Positions 1-8,445 of a stretch of DNA of 17,500 nucleotides are shown in pieces. How positions within the stretch are numbered: the stretch's first letter is position 1; each line of letters begins with the position of its first letter. The position numbers and the translations under genes were made by a program. Below the pieces are notes generated by a model. That model saw only the letters and a list, made by a program, of their open reading frames with translations, was not told the DNA's origin and made no database searches. The DNA comes from Penaeus vannamei (lineage: Eukaryota; Arthropoda; Malacostraca; Decapoda; Penaeidae), in contig NC_091569.1 of assembly GCF_042767895.1 (NCBI RefSeq), forward strand, positions 3,101,871 to 3,119,370. The letters are read 5' to 3'.

Positions 1-156
1 ATCACTATCATTCTTACCATCAGAGACTCGTTGTTTTCTCTTTTTCTTGACAAACACTCGTATTTGCTATGCAGTATTGTAACTACAGATTGAGATTACT
101 ATACACTATACTTAATCAACTATATCGGGATGACAAGAATGCATGTCCAGATTTCT

Positions 157-180
157 CTTTTTTTTTTTCTTTTTTTTTCT
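157..180 (+). repeat. Poly(T) tract
   Basis: A run of T interrupted by single C residues. It could be the remnant of a poly(A) tail on the minus strand, but no retroposed body is recognisable next to it. Confidence 0.85.
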
Positions 181-187
181 TGTACAT

Positions 188-207
188 CTACATGGTACCA
201 CATGTAG
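188..207. repeat. Perfect 7-bp inverted repeat
   Basis: CTACATG and CATGTAG flank a 6-nt spacer (GTACCA). The structure is small and could be chance. Confidence 0.7.
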
Positions 208-223
208 TTTATCACCAATGAGT

Positions 224-242
224 CAATGAAAGATTTTCATTG
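224..242. repeat. Perfect 8-bp hairpin with 3-nt loop
   Basis: CAATGAAA, loop GAT, TTTCATTG. It lies 17 bp after the preceding inverted repeat. No U-tract follows and this is a eukaryotic setting, so it is not read as a terminator. Confidence 0.75.
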
Positions 243-292
243 CTTAAGTATCGTTCATAATGAGACCATAACAATGCTGCTTATAATAACAA

Positions 293-375
293 TACTACTA
301 CTACTACTACTACTACTAATAATAATAATAATAATAAAAGTGATTATAAAATAATAATAATAATAATAATAATAA
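293..375 (+). repeat. Compound (ACT)n-(AAT)n microsatellite
   Basis: About eight ACT units (294-318) run directly into AAT units (318-337). After a 13-bp break a second AAT block occupies 350-375. The switch between two trinucleotides differing at one position suggests a point mutation spread by slippage. Confidence 0.95.
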
Positions 376-1000
376 CAAAACAGCAACAAAAACTATATTC
401 ATAGTATTTGAAAAAAAAATGCCTTTTTCGCGAAACTCAAGGAGCGGGGAACCAAGTAAGGTCATATAGGCCTACAAATTCACAAAAGAAAACCACAGAA
501 GATTGTCTGACTATGCCTCAGCTATTTCATCATAACAATGGCAACAGCATTAGTAACAACAGTGAAATAATACAAAAAGAACGACAACTTGAAATAACCC
601 TCGATAAATGACATAATATTTCAAAGGGAAAATATGCCCAAATACGTCGCTGACTTTTCCATCCAAATACAGACGCAACTCAATTCCCATTTTTTCCTTA
701 ACTCCCAACTTTATCCTCTTCATAAAAACCAACACAGCGACACTGCGTCCACCCTAACATAAATTCCTACAAACAACCCTCCCTTTATCCGCATCAACGG
801 CACGGAATAAGAAATGAAAATGCAAATGACAAGCGTTCCAAGAATTAACTTCTATTGAAATAGCACCTGAGACTCTCCCGTCGAAGGCAAGACGACTTGT
901 TGACACAACGAATTTCTCCCGAAATGGCGCCGAGAATCTGTTTAGAGTTCGTAAACCCTATCGCATCGAGGTGAGACGTTCTGTAAAGTGCGAGCGAGCG
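376..1000. other. Unique sequence, no confident gene
   Basis: A 600-bp stretch free of long SSRs. A 67-codon open frame on plus (408-611) begins inside an A-run, is rich in N/S/Q/K and matches no family I recognise, so it is not called a gene. GC content rises near 860-980, where splice-like signals occur on both strands. Confidence 0.5.
867..980 (-). other. Candidate internal exon (minus strand), weak
   Basis: On the minus strand the CT repeat complementary to 1005-1102 leads into ACTTTACAG, an acceptor-like end, with the exon starting at 980. A possible donor CAG|GTGCTA ends the exon at 867. The interval is 114 nt, a multiple of three, and one frame is open throughout (phase 2), encoding a mixed-composition peptide beginning TSHLDAIGFTNSK. 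No protein family is recognised. The donor is weak. The plus strand over the same interval also offers a start-like ATG (924) with G at -3 and +4, 47 nt before GAG|GTGAGA (971). Only one of these readings could be right, and both may be chance. Confidence 0.18.
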
Positions 1001-1001
1001 A

Positions 1002-1335
<334 letters not shown>

Positions 1336-1616
1336 CTGCCTTCATTTGCAAAGTTGGAATAACAAACTTGGGACTTGTTACTGAGACGAGTTCTAAATAT
1401 TAACGTTTTCACAACTTTATGAGGTTCCTAAACTTGTACGAACGTGGCGCTTTTTCTAATCAAGTAATACTATCATTCTAATTGCACAACAAAATCTGAG
1501 TAACGTTTATACCACAAGGGAAACATAATCACTGATACTGGATTTAGGTGTACTTGGCTAAAGTTCTTTTGTAACTTTAACATATACCCATACCTTGTGT
1601 GTCTATACGTTGGTAC
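1336..1616. other. Unique sequence, nothing identified
   Basis: AT-rich, mixed-composition DNA with all frames interrupted. Confidence 0.5.
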
Positions 1617-1738
1617 ATACGCGCATATGTATGTATGTATCTATGTTATATACGTATGCATGCATGCATGCAAGTATGTGTATGAATTTATGTATTTATA
1701 TGTGTATGCATGCATGCATGCGTGTATGTACGTATGTA
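1617..1738 (+). repeat. ATGT/TGCA tetranucleotide repeat cluster
   Basis: Interspersed TATG units with two blocks of alternating TGCA (1657-1672 and 1707-1721) whose starts are 50 bp apart. The TGCA blocks are alternating purine-pyrimidine and self-complementary, so they could form Z-DNA or cruciforms. Confidence 0.9.
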
Positions 1739-2385
1739 AATAGTAAATCATATTATACAACGCTCGCAAAACAAAACAAAGCATTTTGATTAAAAAGCCT
1801 AAAACGTTAACAAGAGCCAGAAAAAAGAAGCAAACTTTTTGGACGCAGTATACAGATAGACCAACACAAAACAAAACTTGGATCATTTTTTATTCAAAAC
1901 AGCAGCAGATGTGAATATTTTTTGTTCTAACAAAAATAAATATATACGTATATAAACCTTTCTAAAACACATATTTTTATATTCTGGAAAAGAATAACGA
2001 CACAGGGGTCCTTTTTTAAAAAAAGAATATAAAGGTAATATATTTATTAGCTTCATCTACAGTTGTTCCTCTTTGGGATCCAGATATTGTTATGTATGCT
2101 TATTACATTTCTATCTTTTTCATAAAAGGAGTGATAAACTTTACATTTCATAAAAAAACAATATATTATTCACAATAACTACGATAATTCTGTTATTATT
2201 GAACAATATCAACAAAAATTTATATACCTGTCTTATTTTAAAGATATTTATCAACAGAAATAAGATAAGGCGAAAAGGTGGTAAGAGCAGTTATAAAAAT
2301 AATTACGGTAATAAAAAGATAGAATAACAAATTAACAAAATATATCTTCATAAAAAAATGCTGATAAATTCCAACACACACGATA
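1739..2385. other. AT-rich unique island
   Basis: About 650 bp of very AT-rich sequence with A-runs and T-runs and no long open frame. It includes a 14-bp perfect palindrome TATATACGTATATA at 1941-1954 and a T6A7 run at 2012-2024. It would suit a matrix-attachment or nucleosome-poor spacer role, but nothing proves this. Confidence 0.5.
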
Positions 2386-2393
2386 TATATAAA
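2386..2393 (+). promoter_or_regulatory. TATA-box-like motif
   Basis: TATATAAA, the end of CGATATATATAAAG. An initiator-like TCAG follows with its A at 2421, 33 bp after the TATAAA start, slightly longer than the usual 30-31 bp. AT-rich surroundings make chance TATA motifs common. Confidence 0.2.
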
Positions 2394-2413
2394 GACCATC
2401 ATTCTCGAATTTC

Positions 2414-2424
2414 ATGACTCAGCA
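2414..2424 (+). promoter_or_regulatory. Antioxidant-response / AP-1-like site
   Basis: ATGACTCAGCA matches the CncC/Nrf2-Maf consensus RTGACNNNGCA at every defined position and contains a full AP-1 site TGACTCA. It lies about 25 bp downstream of the TATA-like motif, an unusual place for an upstream element. Confidence 0.3.
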
Positions 2425-2512
2425 TTCAATCTCTGCCCCTTTTAGTAGAAAATCAGCTCTTAAGGACATTTACTGGATCGCTCGCGAAATGAAGTGGATG
2501 TCAGCCAAATGA
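2414..2512 (+). CDS. Small ORF, 32 codons, doubtful
   Basis: ATG at 2414 to TGA at 2510-2512, encoding a 32-residue peptide beginning MTQHSISAPFSRKSALKDIY. Composition is protein-like rather than repeat-derived, but the ATG context is weak (T at -3), the frame is short and the same bases form the ARE/AP-1-like motif. No family is recognised. The main alternative is chance. Confidence 0.1.
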   Translation: MTQHSISAPFSRKSALKDIYWIAREMKWMSAK

Positions 2513-2731
2513 TTCTGGAGAGATGAAGCAATTTCCGCTGAGATAACATCATATTCATAACCCAATCTTCTTAACCAAAAAACCCACTCCAGCTAATGGA
2601 ACGGTAGTTCTTGGGGGTTACCGCCGCCTCTCACTGGCTGACGAGTGGAGGAGCTCACAAAGTCGTTTAAAGGAGGAAATATGCAGCTGCACTGGGAGAG
2701 GGCGACGCTTTGAAATGTGGCGAAAATACGT
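2513..2731. other. GC-richer unique island
   Basis: The segment around 2590-2720 is less AT-rich than its surroundings. It holds a CGGTA/TACCG inverted repeat (2602-2622) and an 8-bp stem CCTC(t)CACT / AGTGGAGG (2627-2651). On minus, an open frame runs through it to a stop at about 2595 with mixed composition, but no start codon or convincing splice pair was found. Confidence 0.35.
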
Positions 2732-2887
2732 GTGTGTGTGCGCGTTTGTCTGTTTGTCTGTGTCTGTCTGTTTGACTGTCTGTCTGCCTATCGGGGGTTC
2801 AGTATGTATGTCTATGTCTATCTGTTTATTTTCGTTTGCCTGACTCTATCTGTACAGTATGCGTAAATGTCTATCTGTCTCTCTCTG
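2732..2887 (+). repeat. TG and TGTC/TCTA repeat cluster
   Basis: A short (TG)n block followed by interspersed TGTC, TGTT and TCTA tetranucleotides, grading into the CT array downstream. Confidence 0.85.
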
Positions 2888-2896
2888 CCCCCCCCC

Positions 2897-2994
<98 letters not shown>

Positions 2995-3014
2995 CTCTCT
3001 CGCTCTCTCTCTTT
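2888..3014 (+). repeat. C10 run plus (CT)n microsatellite
   Basis: A ten-C run (2888-2897) precedes about 115 bp of CT dinucleotides, interrupted by CG at 2991 and 3001. If the exon at 3106 is real, this array lies in its upstream intron. Confidence 0.97.
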
Positions 3015-3105
3015 CTAAATATGTATATAAGTACCTTACATATGTTTATACGTTACTTTCCTAATCTCCCTCTACCGTTTTTATTATTCTCCGCTCTAAT
3101 TCCAG

Positions 3106-3231
3106 GTACCAAATACCAAAGACATGTCGCTCTACAGAAAGACTTTATTCCATTCAGCAGGTATCAACACTTGCCTTGGAACCCGGACTGTCCTAGAATT
3201 CTGTATTACGTTTAACATGCAGCAGTCTCAG
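3106..3231 (+). other. Candidate internal exon, 126 nt, phase 0
   Basis: The 3' splice site is strong: a CTAAT branch-like motif at 3061-3065, a pyrimidine-rich stretch, then TTCCAG (AG at 3104-3105). The 5' splice site is a perfect CAG|GTAAGT with GT at 3232. The interval is 126 nt (42 codons) and one frame is open from end to end without SSR-derived composition, starting VPNTKDMSLYRKTLFHSAGI and ending NMQQSQ. An in-frame TAA lies just upstream of the acceptor, as expected for intron sequence. A competing frame ends at a TAA at 3213-3215 (...LPWNPDCPRILYYV), which would instead make a terminal exon with the poly(A)-like signal at 3477. No family is recognised, and an exon of a noncoding RNA is equally compatible. 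Confidence 0.33.
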
Positions 3232-3545
3232 GTAAGTACACGGAGAAACGCACGTAAACACACTGGTAAACACAACCACAGAAACACACGAGCAATAGCA
3301 AAGCAGCTTAACTATAAAGACATTCCAACAAAGAACCGACAGTAATCCTGGTTTCAACTTCAAAGTAAATATAACACCTGACTAAGACCCTTCGTAGTTA
3401 CTGTAAAAGCGAATGAGAATTCTTGAAATATTTAATTGGCAAATACTCATTTAATAACCATTATGATTTTTTTATCAATAAAAACGGTAAAAGCATTTTC
3501 CATTATTTTCATTACCAATCTTATTGTTGTGATGGATAGAATAAT
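3232..3545. other. Unique sequence, possible intron
   Basis: AC-rich near the start and then AT-rich, with no SSR. It would be the 5' part of the intron after the candidate exon. Confidence 0.4.
3477..3482 (+). promoter_or_regulatory. Possible poly(A) signal
   Basis: AATAAA, 262 bp after the TAA at 3213-3215 of the alternative frame in the candidate exon. Relevant only if the donor at 3232 is not used. Confidence 0.12.
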
Positions 3546-3628
3546 ATTGTAATAGTAGCACAAGCAGTAGTAGTACTAGTTGTTGTTGTAATAGCAGTTG
3601 TAGTAGTAGTAATAGTTATTGATATAGT
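3546..3628 (+). repeat. Degenerate GTA/GTT trinucleotide tract
   Basis: GTAGTAGTA, TTGTTGTTG and GTAGTAGTAGTAATAG blocks keep a three-base period with variable bases. Confidence 0.8.
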
Positions 3629-3689
3629 ATTTGTATTACCATTATTACCGCATGTTAATCAACATAGCGGTAACAATAGTAAGACAAAT
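3629..3689 (-). repeat. Long near-perfect hairpin, miRNA-precursor-like
   Basis: Arms at 3629-3656 and 3661-3689 pair around a 4-nt spacer. In DNA there are three mismatches and one bulged base. Read as a minus-strand RNA, two mismatches become G-U wobbles, leaving one mismatch and one bulge in about 28 pairs. The core CCGC-ATGTT / AACAT-GCGG is not simple repeat, although the outer arms resemble the flanking trinucleotide DNA. The loop is short for a typical pre-miRNA. A cruciform-forming or MITE-like remnant is the alternative. Confidence 0.6.
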
Positions 3690-4250
<561 letters not shown>

Positions 4251-4252
<2 letters not shown>

Positions 4253-4399
4253 GAGACGAGACAAACAACTTAATGGCATCACTAAACTATAACGTTGACA
4301 CCCATAACAAAGTTTCGCGATTTCAAGAGCCGTTAACACCGCTGCATTTCCTTAGAGTGCGGGAAGAGGCAACGATGATAATCACAAAGACAAATCATA
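4251..4399. other. Short unique segment
   Basis: Mixed composition with no feature found. Confidence 0.5.
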
Positions 4400-4725
4400 G
4401 TGATGATGATGATAATAATGACGATAATGACAAGGATGGTGATATATGATGATGTGATGATAATGAATCTAATGGCAATGATAATGATGGTGATGGTGAT
4501 GATGATGATGATGATGACAAGGATGGTGATAAGGATAATGGTGATAAATGATCATGTGATGATAATGAATCTAATGATAATGATGGTGATGGTGATGATG
4601 ATAATGATAATGATGAAGCTAAGGATAATGATAACAATGGTAATGATGATTATGATGAAGAAATTGACGATGAAGCTAATGAAAGAGATGATAGTAATAA
4701 TAACACTACTAACAAAAGTAATTAA
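4400..4725 (+). repeat. Degenerate GAT/AAT array with internal duplication
   Basis: Three-base periodic GATGATAAT sequence. A segment starting CAAGGATGGTGAT at 4431 recurs at 4518. Both copies carry TGTGATGATAATGAATCTAA (4453 and 4555), with about 15 bp extra in the second copy. The array reads as Met/Ile/Asn strings in one frame, which is an SSR artefact. Confidence 0.85.
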
Positions 4726-4959
4726 TCATCATCATTACATAATAGTGATTATAGTATTTGGACTTTATTTCCATTGTTATGATATCTACACAGGGACTAT
4801 TTGCGCAACCATCATTCTTCACTGTGATTTAATCAAATTTAATAATTTCATAAAAAAAAAATAATAATAATAATAACGAGCAGTTCTCTTCTATCCATCT
4901 TCCCTTTGCGGTATTTAACGTTCTGCTTTTATTTCCTAATGCTCCTTTGACGACAGGTA

Positions 4960-4967
4960 TGACGTCA
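4960..4967. promoter_or_regulatory. Perfect CRE palindrome
   Basis: TGACGTCA, the full cAMP-response-element/CREB-ATF consensus. It is one of three exact copies in the window. Function is unknown. Confidence 0.3.
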
Positions 4968-5332
4968 ACTCCTTCACTATGCCGGACCCGGTTAGTGTCT
5001 TCAGATCTTTATTTCTTTCAGTTTCTTTCTCTTTTTCTCTCTCTCTCTTACGTGTATTTCTCATCCATCTTTAAGTTCTTGTCCCTTTGTAAACACCAAA
5101 ATTCTGGGCTACATCATCCTCTGTCTGCACTTTTAAGCATATTTTCGTTTGAACATTATTCATCTGACGTTCAATTTGATAGTGGCGCCACTTTCCTCGT
5201 TCTTGCTCTCATTTTTTTTTTAAATACTACCTAGTGAATTATTTGGGCGACGTTATGATGTCTCAAATTGCATTTTAATAATTCATGTGCCACTGCCCTT
5301 TCGTGCTCGCTACATATTCTATTCTGCTTTCC

Positions 5333-5340
5333 TGACGTCA
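5333..5340. promoter_or_regulatory. Perfect CRE palindrome
   Basis: TGACGTCA, 373 bp after the copy at 4960. Confidence 0.3.
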
Positions 5341-5364
5341 TTAGTGTCATTTCCTGTGTCCCTC

Positions 5365-5515
5365 TTATTTTCATTTTCATCATCATGAGGACTATCATCA
5401 TTATCATAACATTTATCATCACCATCATCAGTACCATTAATATCATCGTCACCATCATTATAATTATTCCCACCATCATCAACATCATAATTATCATTAC
5501 TATGAACAGTTGTAG
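5365..5515 (+). repeat. Degenerate ATC/ATT trinucleotide array
   Basis: ATCATCACCATCATCAGTACCATT-type sequence with three-base period, the reverse-sense equivalent of the 4400-4725 array. It reads as Ile/Thr strings on plus and Asp/Asn or Met strings on minus, all artefactual. Confidence 0.85.
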
Positions 5516-5639
5516 TAGTATTAGCGGTTGGGGTCAGTTTTATCACCATTATCATCACAGCTCTTATTATTACCGTTATTATCAAATTAGCAATAAAAAT
5601 TATAAAGCAAACAATAACCCTCCTCATCTACAAACTCAA

Positions 5640-5761
5640 TCTATAACGTCTTCTCCTTCCTCTTCATTTCTCAATTTCTTCGCCCTTTCCTTCCATCTCC
5701 CCCACACCTTCTTGCTCCTTTTTTTCCTCTTCTCTTCTTTCTTCTTCCCCTCTCCTTACAT
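5640..5761 (+). repeat. Pyrimidine-rich tract
   Basis: Unstructured C/T-rich sequence directly upstream of a TACATCAG acceptor-like site at 5764. Confidence 0.7.
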
Positions 5762-5764
5762 CAG

Positions 5765-5929
5765 GCTTATACTCCGACACCTGTCAGGTATCAAGTAATG
5801 TATTTCCCAGTAACATACCTGGTCTTCCTCCCTTCCACAAGATACAAGGATGCTCATTACGACTACTTTTCCTTATCACATTAAATACGCTGCGAGTGGA
5901 ATTAGCGTAACTGTCAGAATATAATTAAG
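5765..5929 (+). other. Candidate exon, probably noncoding or terminal
   Basis: Starts after a roughly 120-bp pyrimidine tract ending TACATCAG and ends at AAG|GTGAGT (GT at 5930). The interval is 165 nt. Frame 0 is open for 39 codons (AYTPTPVRYQVMYFPVTYLV...) to a TAA at 5882-5884, and is phase-compatible with the 3106-3231 candidate. The other two frames also contain stops, so an internal coding exon is excluded as drawn. Terminal coding exon, UTR, lncRNA exon or chance remain. Confidence 0.2.
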
Positions 5930-5986
5930 GTGAGTGTGGAAGCTAAGTGATGATGTGCTTTATAAACATCTGGTCTTTGTCTGCAG
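5930..5986 (+). other. Candidate 57-nt mini-intron
   Basis: Begins GTGAGT and ends TTTGTCTGCAG, both near-consensus. The length is near the lower limit for arthropod introns. The branch site is unclear (CTAAG is nearest). Confidence 0.2.
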
Positions 5987-6053
5987 CTTCGCTTACATCT
6001 CTCTCTGTTTCCTGGGAAGGGAAAAAGGGTGCAGTCGGGATTTCTTGGCGAAG
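5987..6053 (+). other. Candidate small exon
   Basis: Follows CTGCAG and ends at AAG|GTAGCG, a moderate donor. It is 67 nt with an open frame LRLHLSLFPGKGKRVQSGFL, but no recognised family. It depends entirely on the mini-intron being real. Confidence 0.13.
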
Positions 6054-6069
6054 GTAGCGGTGTAACTGT

Positions 6070-6244
6070 GCTTAACTTAATTCTCTTTTTTAGTCGTTTT
6101 TTCTTTCATTCTTTCTTGTCTTCTCCCTTTTTTGCTATTCTCGTTTCTTCTTTTCATTATCTTTTTTTCTATTTCTTAATTTTCCTCTCATTTCTCATAT
6201 TTTCCTTTCTTGTCCCATTTTTTTCTTTTCTTTTTCTTCTTTAG
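6070..6244 (+). repeat. T-rich pyrimidine tract
   Basis: About 175 bp of TTTTC-type sequence ending in TTCTTTAG. The open frame over it encodes only Phe/Leu/Ser and is not a gene. Confidence 0.8.
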
Positions 6245-6770
6245 CTTCTTCGAGAGGAAGGGATGGAGAAGATTGGGTTATGAAAAAAAAGAAAAAAAAT
6301 CTTCCTGCATGATAAACTAAACCATTTTTTTATTTACATGATTAGAAATCCCAACCGAACTGCGCATCTGCATTCCCATGACGTTCCTACGATATCCAGA
6401 AAAGAAATATAAAAAAATAAGCAAAAGAAGCTTGAAATACAGGCTAATTCTCTTTAAAGTGATCTTCAACCGCGCACTTCAAGAAGATTTAATCCTCTCT
6501 CACAGCGAGAAAATTAACGCCGTTACTTACATCTTCATCTGTTACCTTTCCCCCTCGACCGCCTGATTAAGCGCACTAATTGCCTTGTTCAATCTCGTGG
6601 GACACAGTCCGAGCAAGTTAAAACATGGCATTTCCTACCTCGCACCGAGAAAAATCTGCTCCCATAATTCTGTTCCCCCCTCTCCCTTTTTCTCTCGCCG
6701 ATGTTTCTACATTCTTAAAAGATTTCTCAAGTTAGAGGGGGAAACCGTATTTTAGACAGATAGGGAAGGG
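6245..6770. other. Unique island with a 62-codon ORF
   Basis: Mixed-composition DNA. An ATG at 6378 opens 62 codons to a TGA ending at 6566 (MTFLRYPEKKYKKISKRSLK..., basic then hydrophobic). The ATG context is poor (C at -3) and no domain or family is recognised. The end (6555-6640) carries TAAT/ATTAA motifs and a CCTTGTTC Sox-like site, and could be regulatory. Confidence 0.35.
6378..6566 (+). CDS. Hypothetical 62-residue ORF, doubtful
   Basis: One of the few open frames of this length in the window that is not repeat-derived. It is Lys/Arg-rich in the first third and hydrophobic at the end. There is no recognised homology, signal or partner gene. Chance is the most likely explanation. Confidence 0.1.
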   Translation: MTFLRYPEKKYKKISKRSLKYRLILFKVIFNRALQEDLILSHSEKINAVTYIFICYLSPSTA

Positions 6771-6774
6771 AGGG

Positions 6775-6942
6775 TGGGAAGGAGATTAGAAAGAGAAACA
6801 GAGGGAGAGAGAGAGAGAAAGAGAGAGAGAGTGAGAGAGAGAACGAGAACGAGAACGAGAGAGAGAGAACGAGAGAGAGAGAGAGAACGAGAGAGAGAGA
6901 GAGAACGAGAGAGAGAAAGAGAACGAGAGAGAAAGAGAGAGA

Positions 6943-6978
<36 letters not shown>

Positions 6979-7060
6979 AAGAGAAAGAGAAAGAGAAAAA
7001 GAGAAAGAGAAAGAGAAAGAGAAGGAGAAGGAGAAAGAGAGAGAGAGAGAGAGAGAGCGT
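6775..7060 (+). repeat. Interrupted (GA)n with GAGAAC and GAGAAA units
   Basis: GA dinucleotides broken by regular AAC (6840-6925) and AAA/GGA insertions (6978-7040), giving hexanucleotide-like higher units. The varied interruptions suggest an older array than 3819-4250. Confidence 0.97.
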
Positions 7061-7493
<433 letters not shown>

Positions 7494-7860
7494 CTGACTG
7501 ACTTACCGCGTCTTTAACGCTCATTAAAACGTGAGGAACAGGTAAAAATCCTTAATTAACTTCCAATAAATAAATAATAGCACACTTTTCCAAAATGGAA
7601 AAACGGGAAAGCAAAAAACAATAAACGCTTTACGTTCAGAGACTACAGACTTTCGCCGGCAAATCACTAATGAGAAAATCCAAGCAGGATTTTCCATTTC
7701 CCTTTCTTTTTTTTTTTTCGTTTTTTAATCTCTTGGATAATTTGTCATACACGTGAACGACTCTATCACAGGACTAGTCAATAACCATTAAAAAAAGGCA
7801 GAAAAAAAAGGTAAGCTAACATTGATATACAGTTTTCAGAGTCAGGAGTGCAATTCAGAG
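7494..7860. other. Unique AT-rich sequence with donor-like motifs
   Basis: Three good 5' splice-site matches occur: CG|GTAAGT on minus (GT at 7506-7505), CAG|GTAAAA on plus (GT at 7542) and AAG|GTAAGC on plus (GT at 7811). None can be paired with a convincing acceptor to give an open exon. A T12 run sits at about 7708-7719. Confidence 0.35.
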
Positions 7861-8106
7861 TCTGATCACCGTGGGCGTTGTCGCAAAAATCGAGGACAGT
7901 AAAATAGCGCTTTTGCAGGGGATATCATGCGCATGGACGATTCCGACAGCGCGCATGGTATCCTGTGCGCTGATGGGAATGCCTCTTCCGGAGATAATAC
8001 TTTTGCTTTTTCGTTCGCTGGGAAAATCTGTGCGCAGATCTTTGAATATATGTGCAGATATATACTGTATACACACACACATACATACATACGTACATCC
8101 ATATAG
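7861..8106 (+). other. GC-richer island with coding-like structure, strand unresolved
   Basis: Between 7861 and 8062 the DNA is clearly richer in GC than its flanks. In the register GAT ATC ATG CGC ATG GAC (from 7921) about two thirds of codons start with a purine and RNY codons look enriched, a classic coding bias. On plus this gives a 59-codon ORF (ATG 7927 to TAG 8104-8106; MRMDDSDSAHGILCADGNAS...) preceded by GCTTTTGCAG (AG 7917-7918), an acceptor-like site. RNY is self-complementary, so the minus frame in the same register is equally supported. It is open to a stop at about 7855 and reads ...SGRGIPISAQDTMRAVGI.... No family is recognised. A decayed coding or transposon fragment is possible. 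Confidence 0.25.
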
Positions 8107-8246
8107 ACACAAGCACACACATACCCATTCTACAAATACAATGCCAATAGCAGCTACTGTATACACACAGACATCCCCCCATACATACATCCATACAGAC
8201 ACAAACACACACACACCCTTTCTACAAATACAATGCCAATAGCAGC
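8063..8246 (+). repeat. 92-bp tandem duplication containing a CA/CATA repeat
   Basis: TACTGTATACACACA starts at 8063 and again at 8155. CTACAAATACAATGCCAATA starts at 8130 and 8222. Period is 92 bp. Non-repeat parts are nearly identical while the CA/CATA parts differ, indicating a recent segmental duplication followed by microsatellite drift. Confidence 0.93.
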
Positions 8247-8445
8247 AGCACCCTTTCACTACTTAAAACCAAGACCTTCAATCCGTTTAAGATATTAATC
8301 ATCTCCCGAGTCATGCGAATCAAACACCGACACGATTTTCCGGAATTTTTCCCAACTGAAACACCCATCAACTGTCAGATAGTTTCCAATCGACAGTCAA
8401 CCGGTTTTAGTCGTTTTATGGTGAGGCCGTCAGACTGAAAGTGGG
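8247..8445. other. Unique sequence, nothing identified
   Basis: Mixed composition. ACTGTC/GACAGT inverted hexamers occur around 8371-8396 with a roughly 14-bp spacer. No gene. Confidence 0.5.

Larger units (their letters stand above)
1..290. other. Unique AT-rich sequence, no gene seen
   Basis: Non-repetitive AT-rich DNA apart from a T-run and two short perfect hairpins annotated separately. All frames are interrupted and no splice-like or tRNA-like structure was found. Confidence 0.6.
4726..5364. other. Mostly unique sequence with small AAT run
   Basis: Contains A9(ATA)n at 4851-4876 and a short TC-rich block (5015-5050). Two perfect CRE palindromes lie here, annotated separately. A branch-like CTAAT (4936-4940) and CGACAG at 4951-4956 resemble an acceptor. 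The following 34 nt to GTTAGT would be a microexon reading YDVNSFTMPDP, which is too speculative to call. Confidence 0.4.

Noticed and set aside
157..180. Retroposon poly(A) tail in reverse
   Set aside because: No target-site duplication or recognisable element body next to the T-run.
4957..4990. 34-nt microexon reading YDVNSFTMPDP
   Set aside because: The acceptor is plausible but the donor (CCG|GTTAGT) is weak, and the segment is too short to judge. Recorded only as a note.
8063..8246. CRISPR-like direct repeats
   Set aside because: Only two copies in tandem with microsatellite content, and the setting is eukaryotic.
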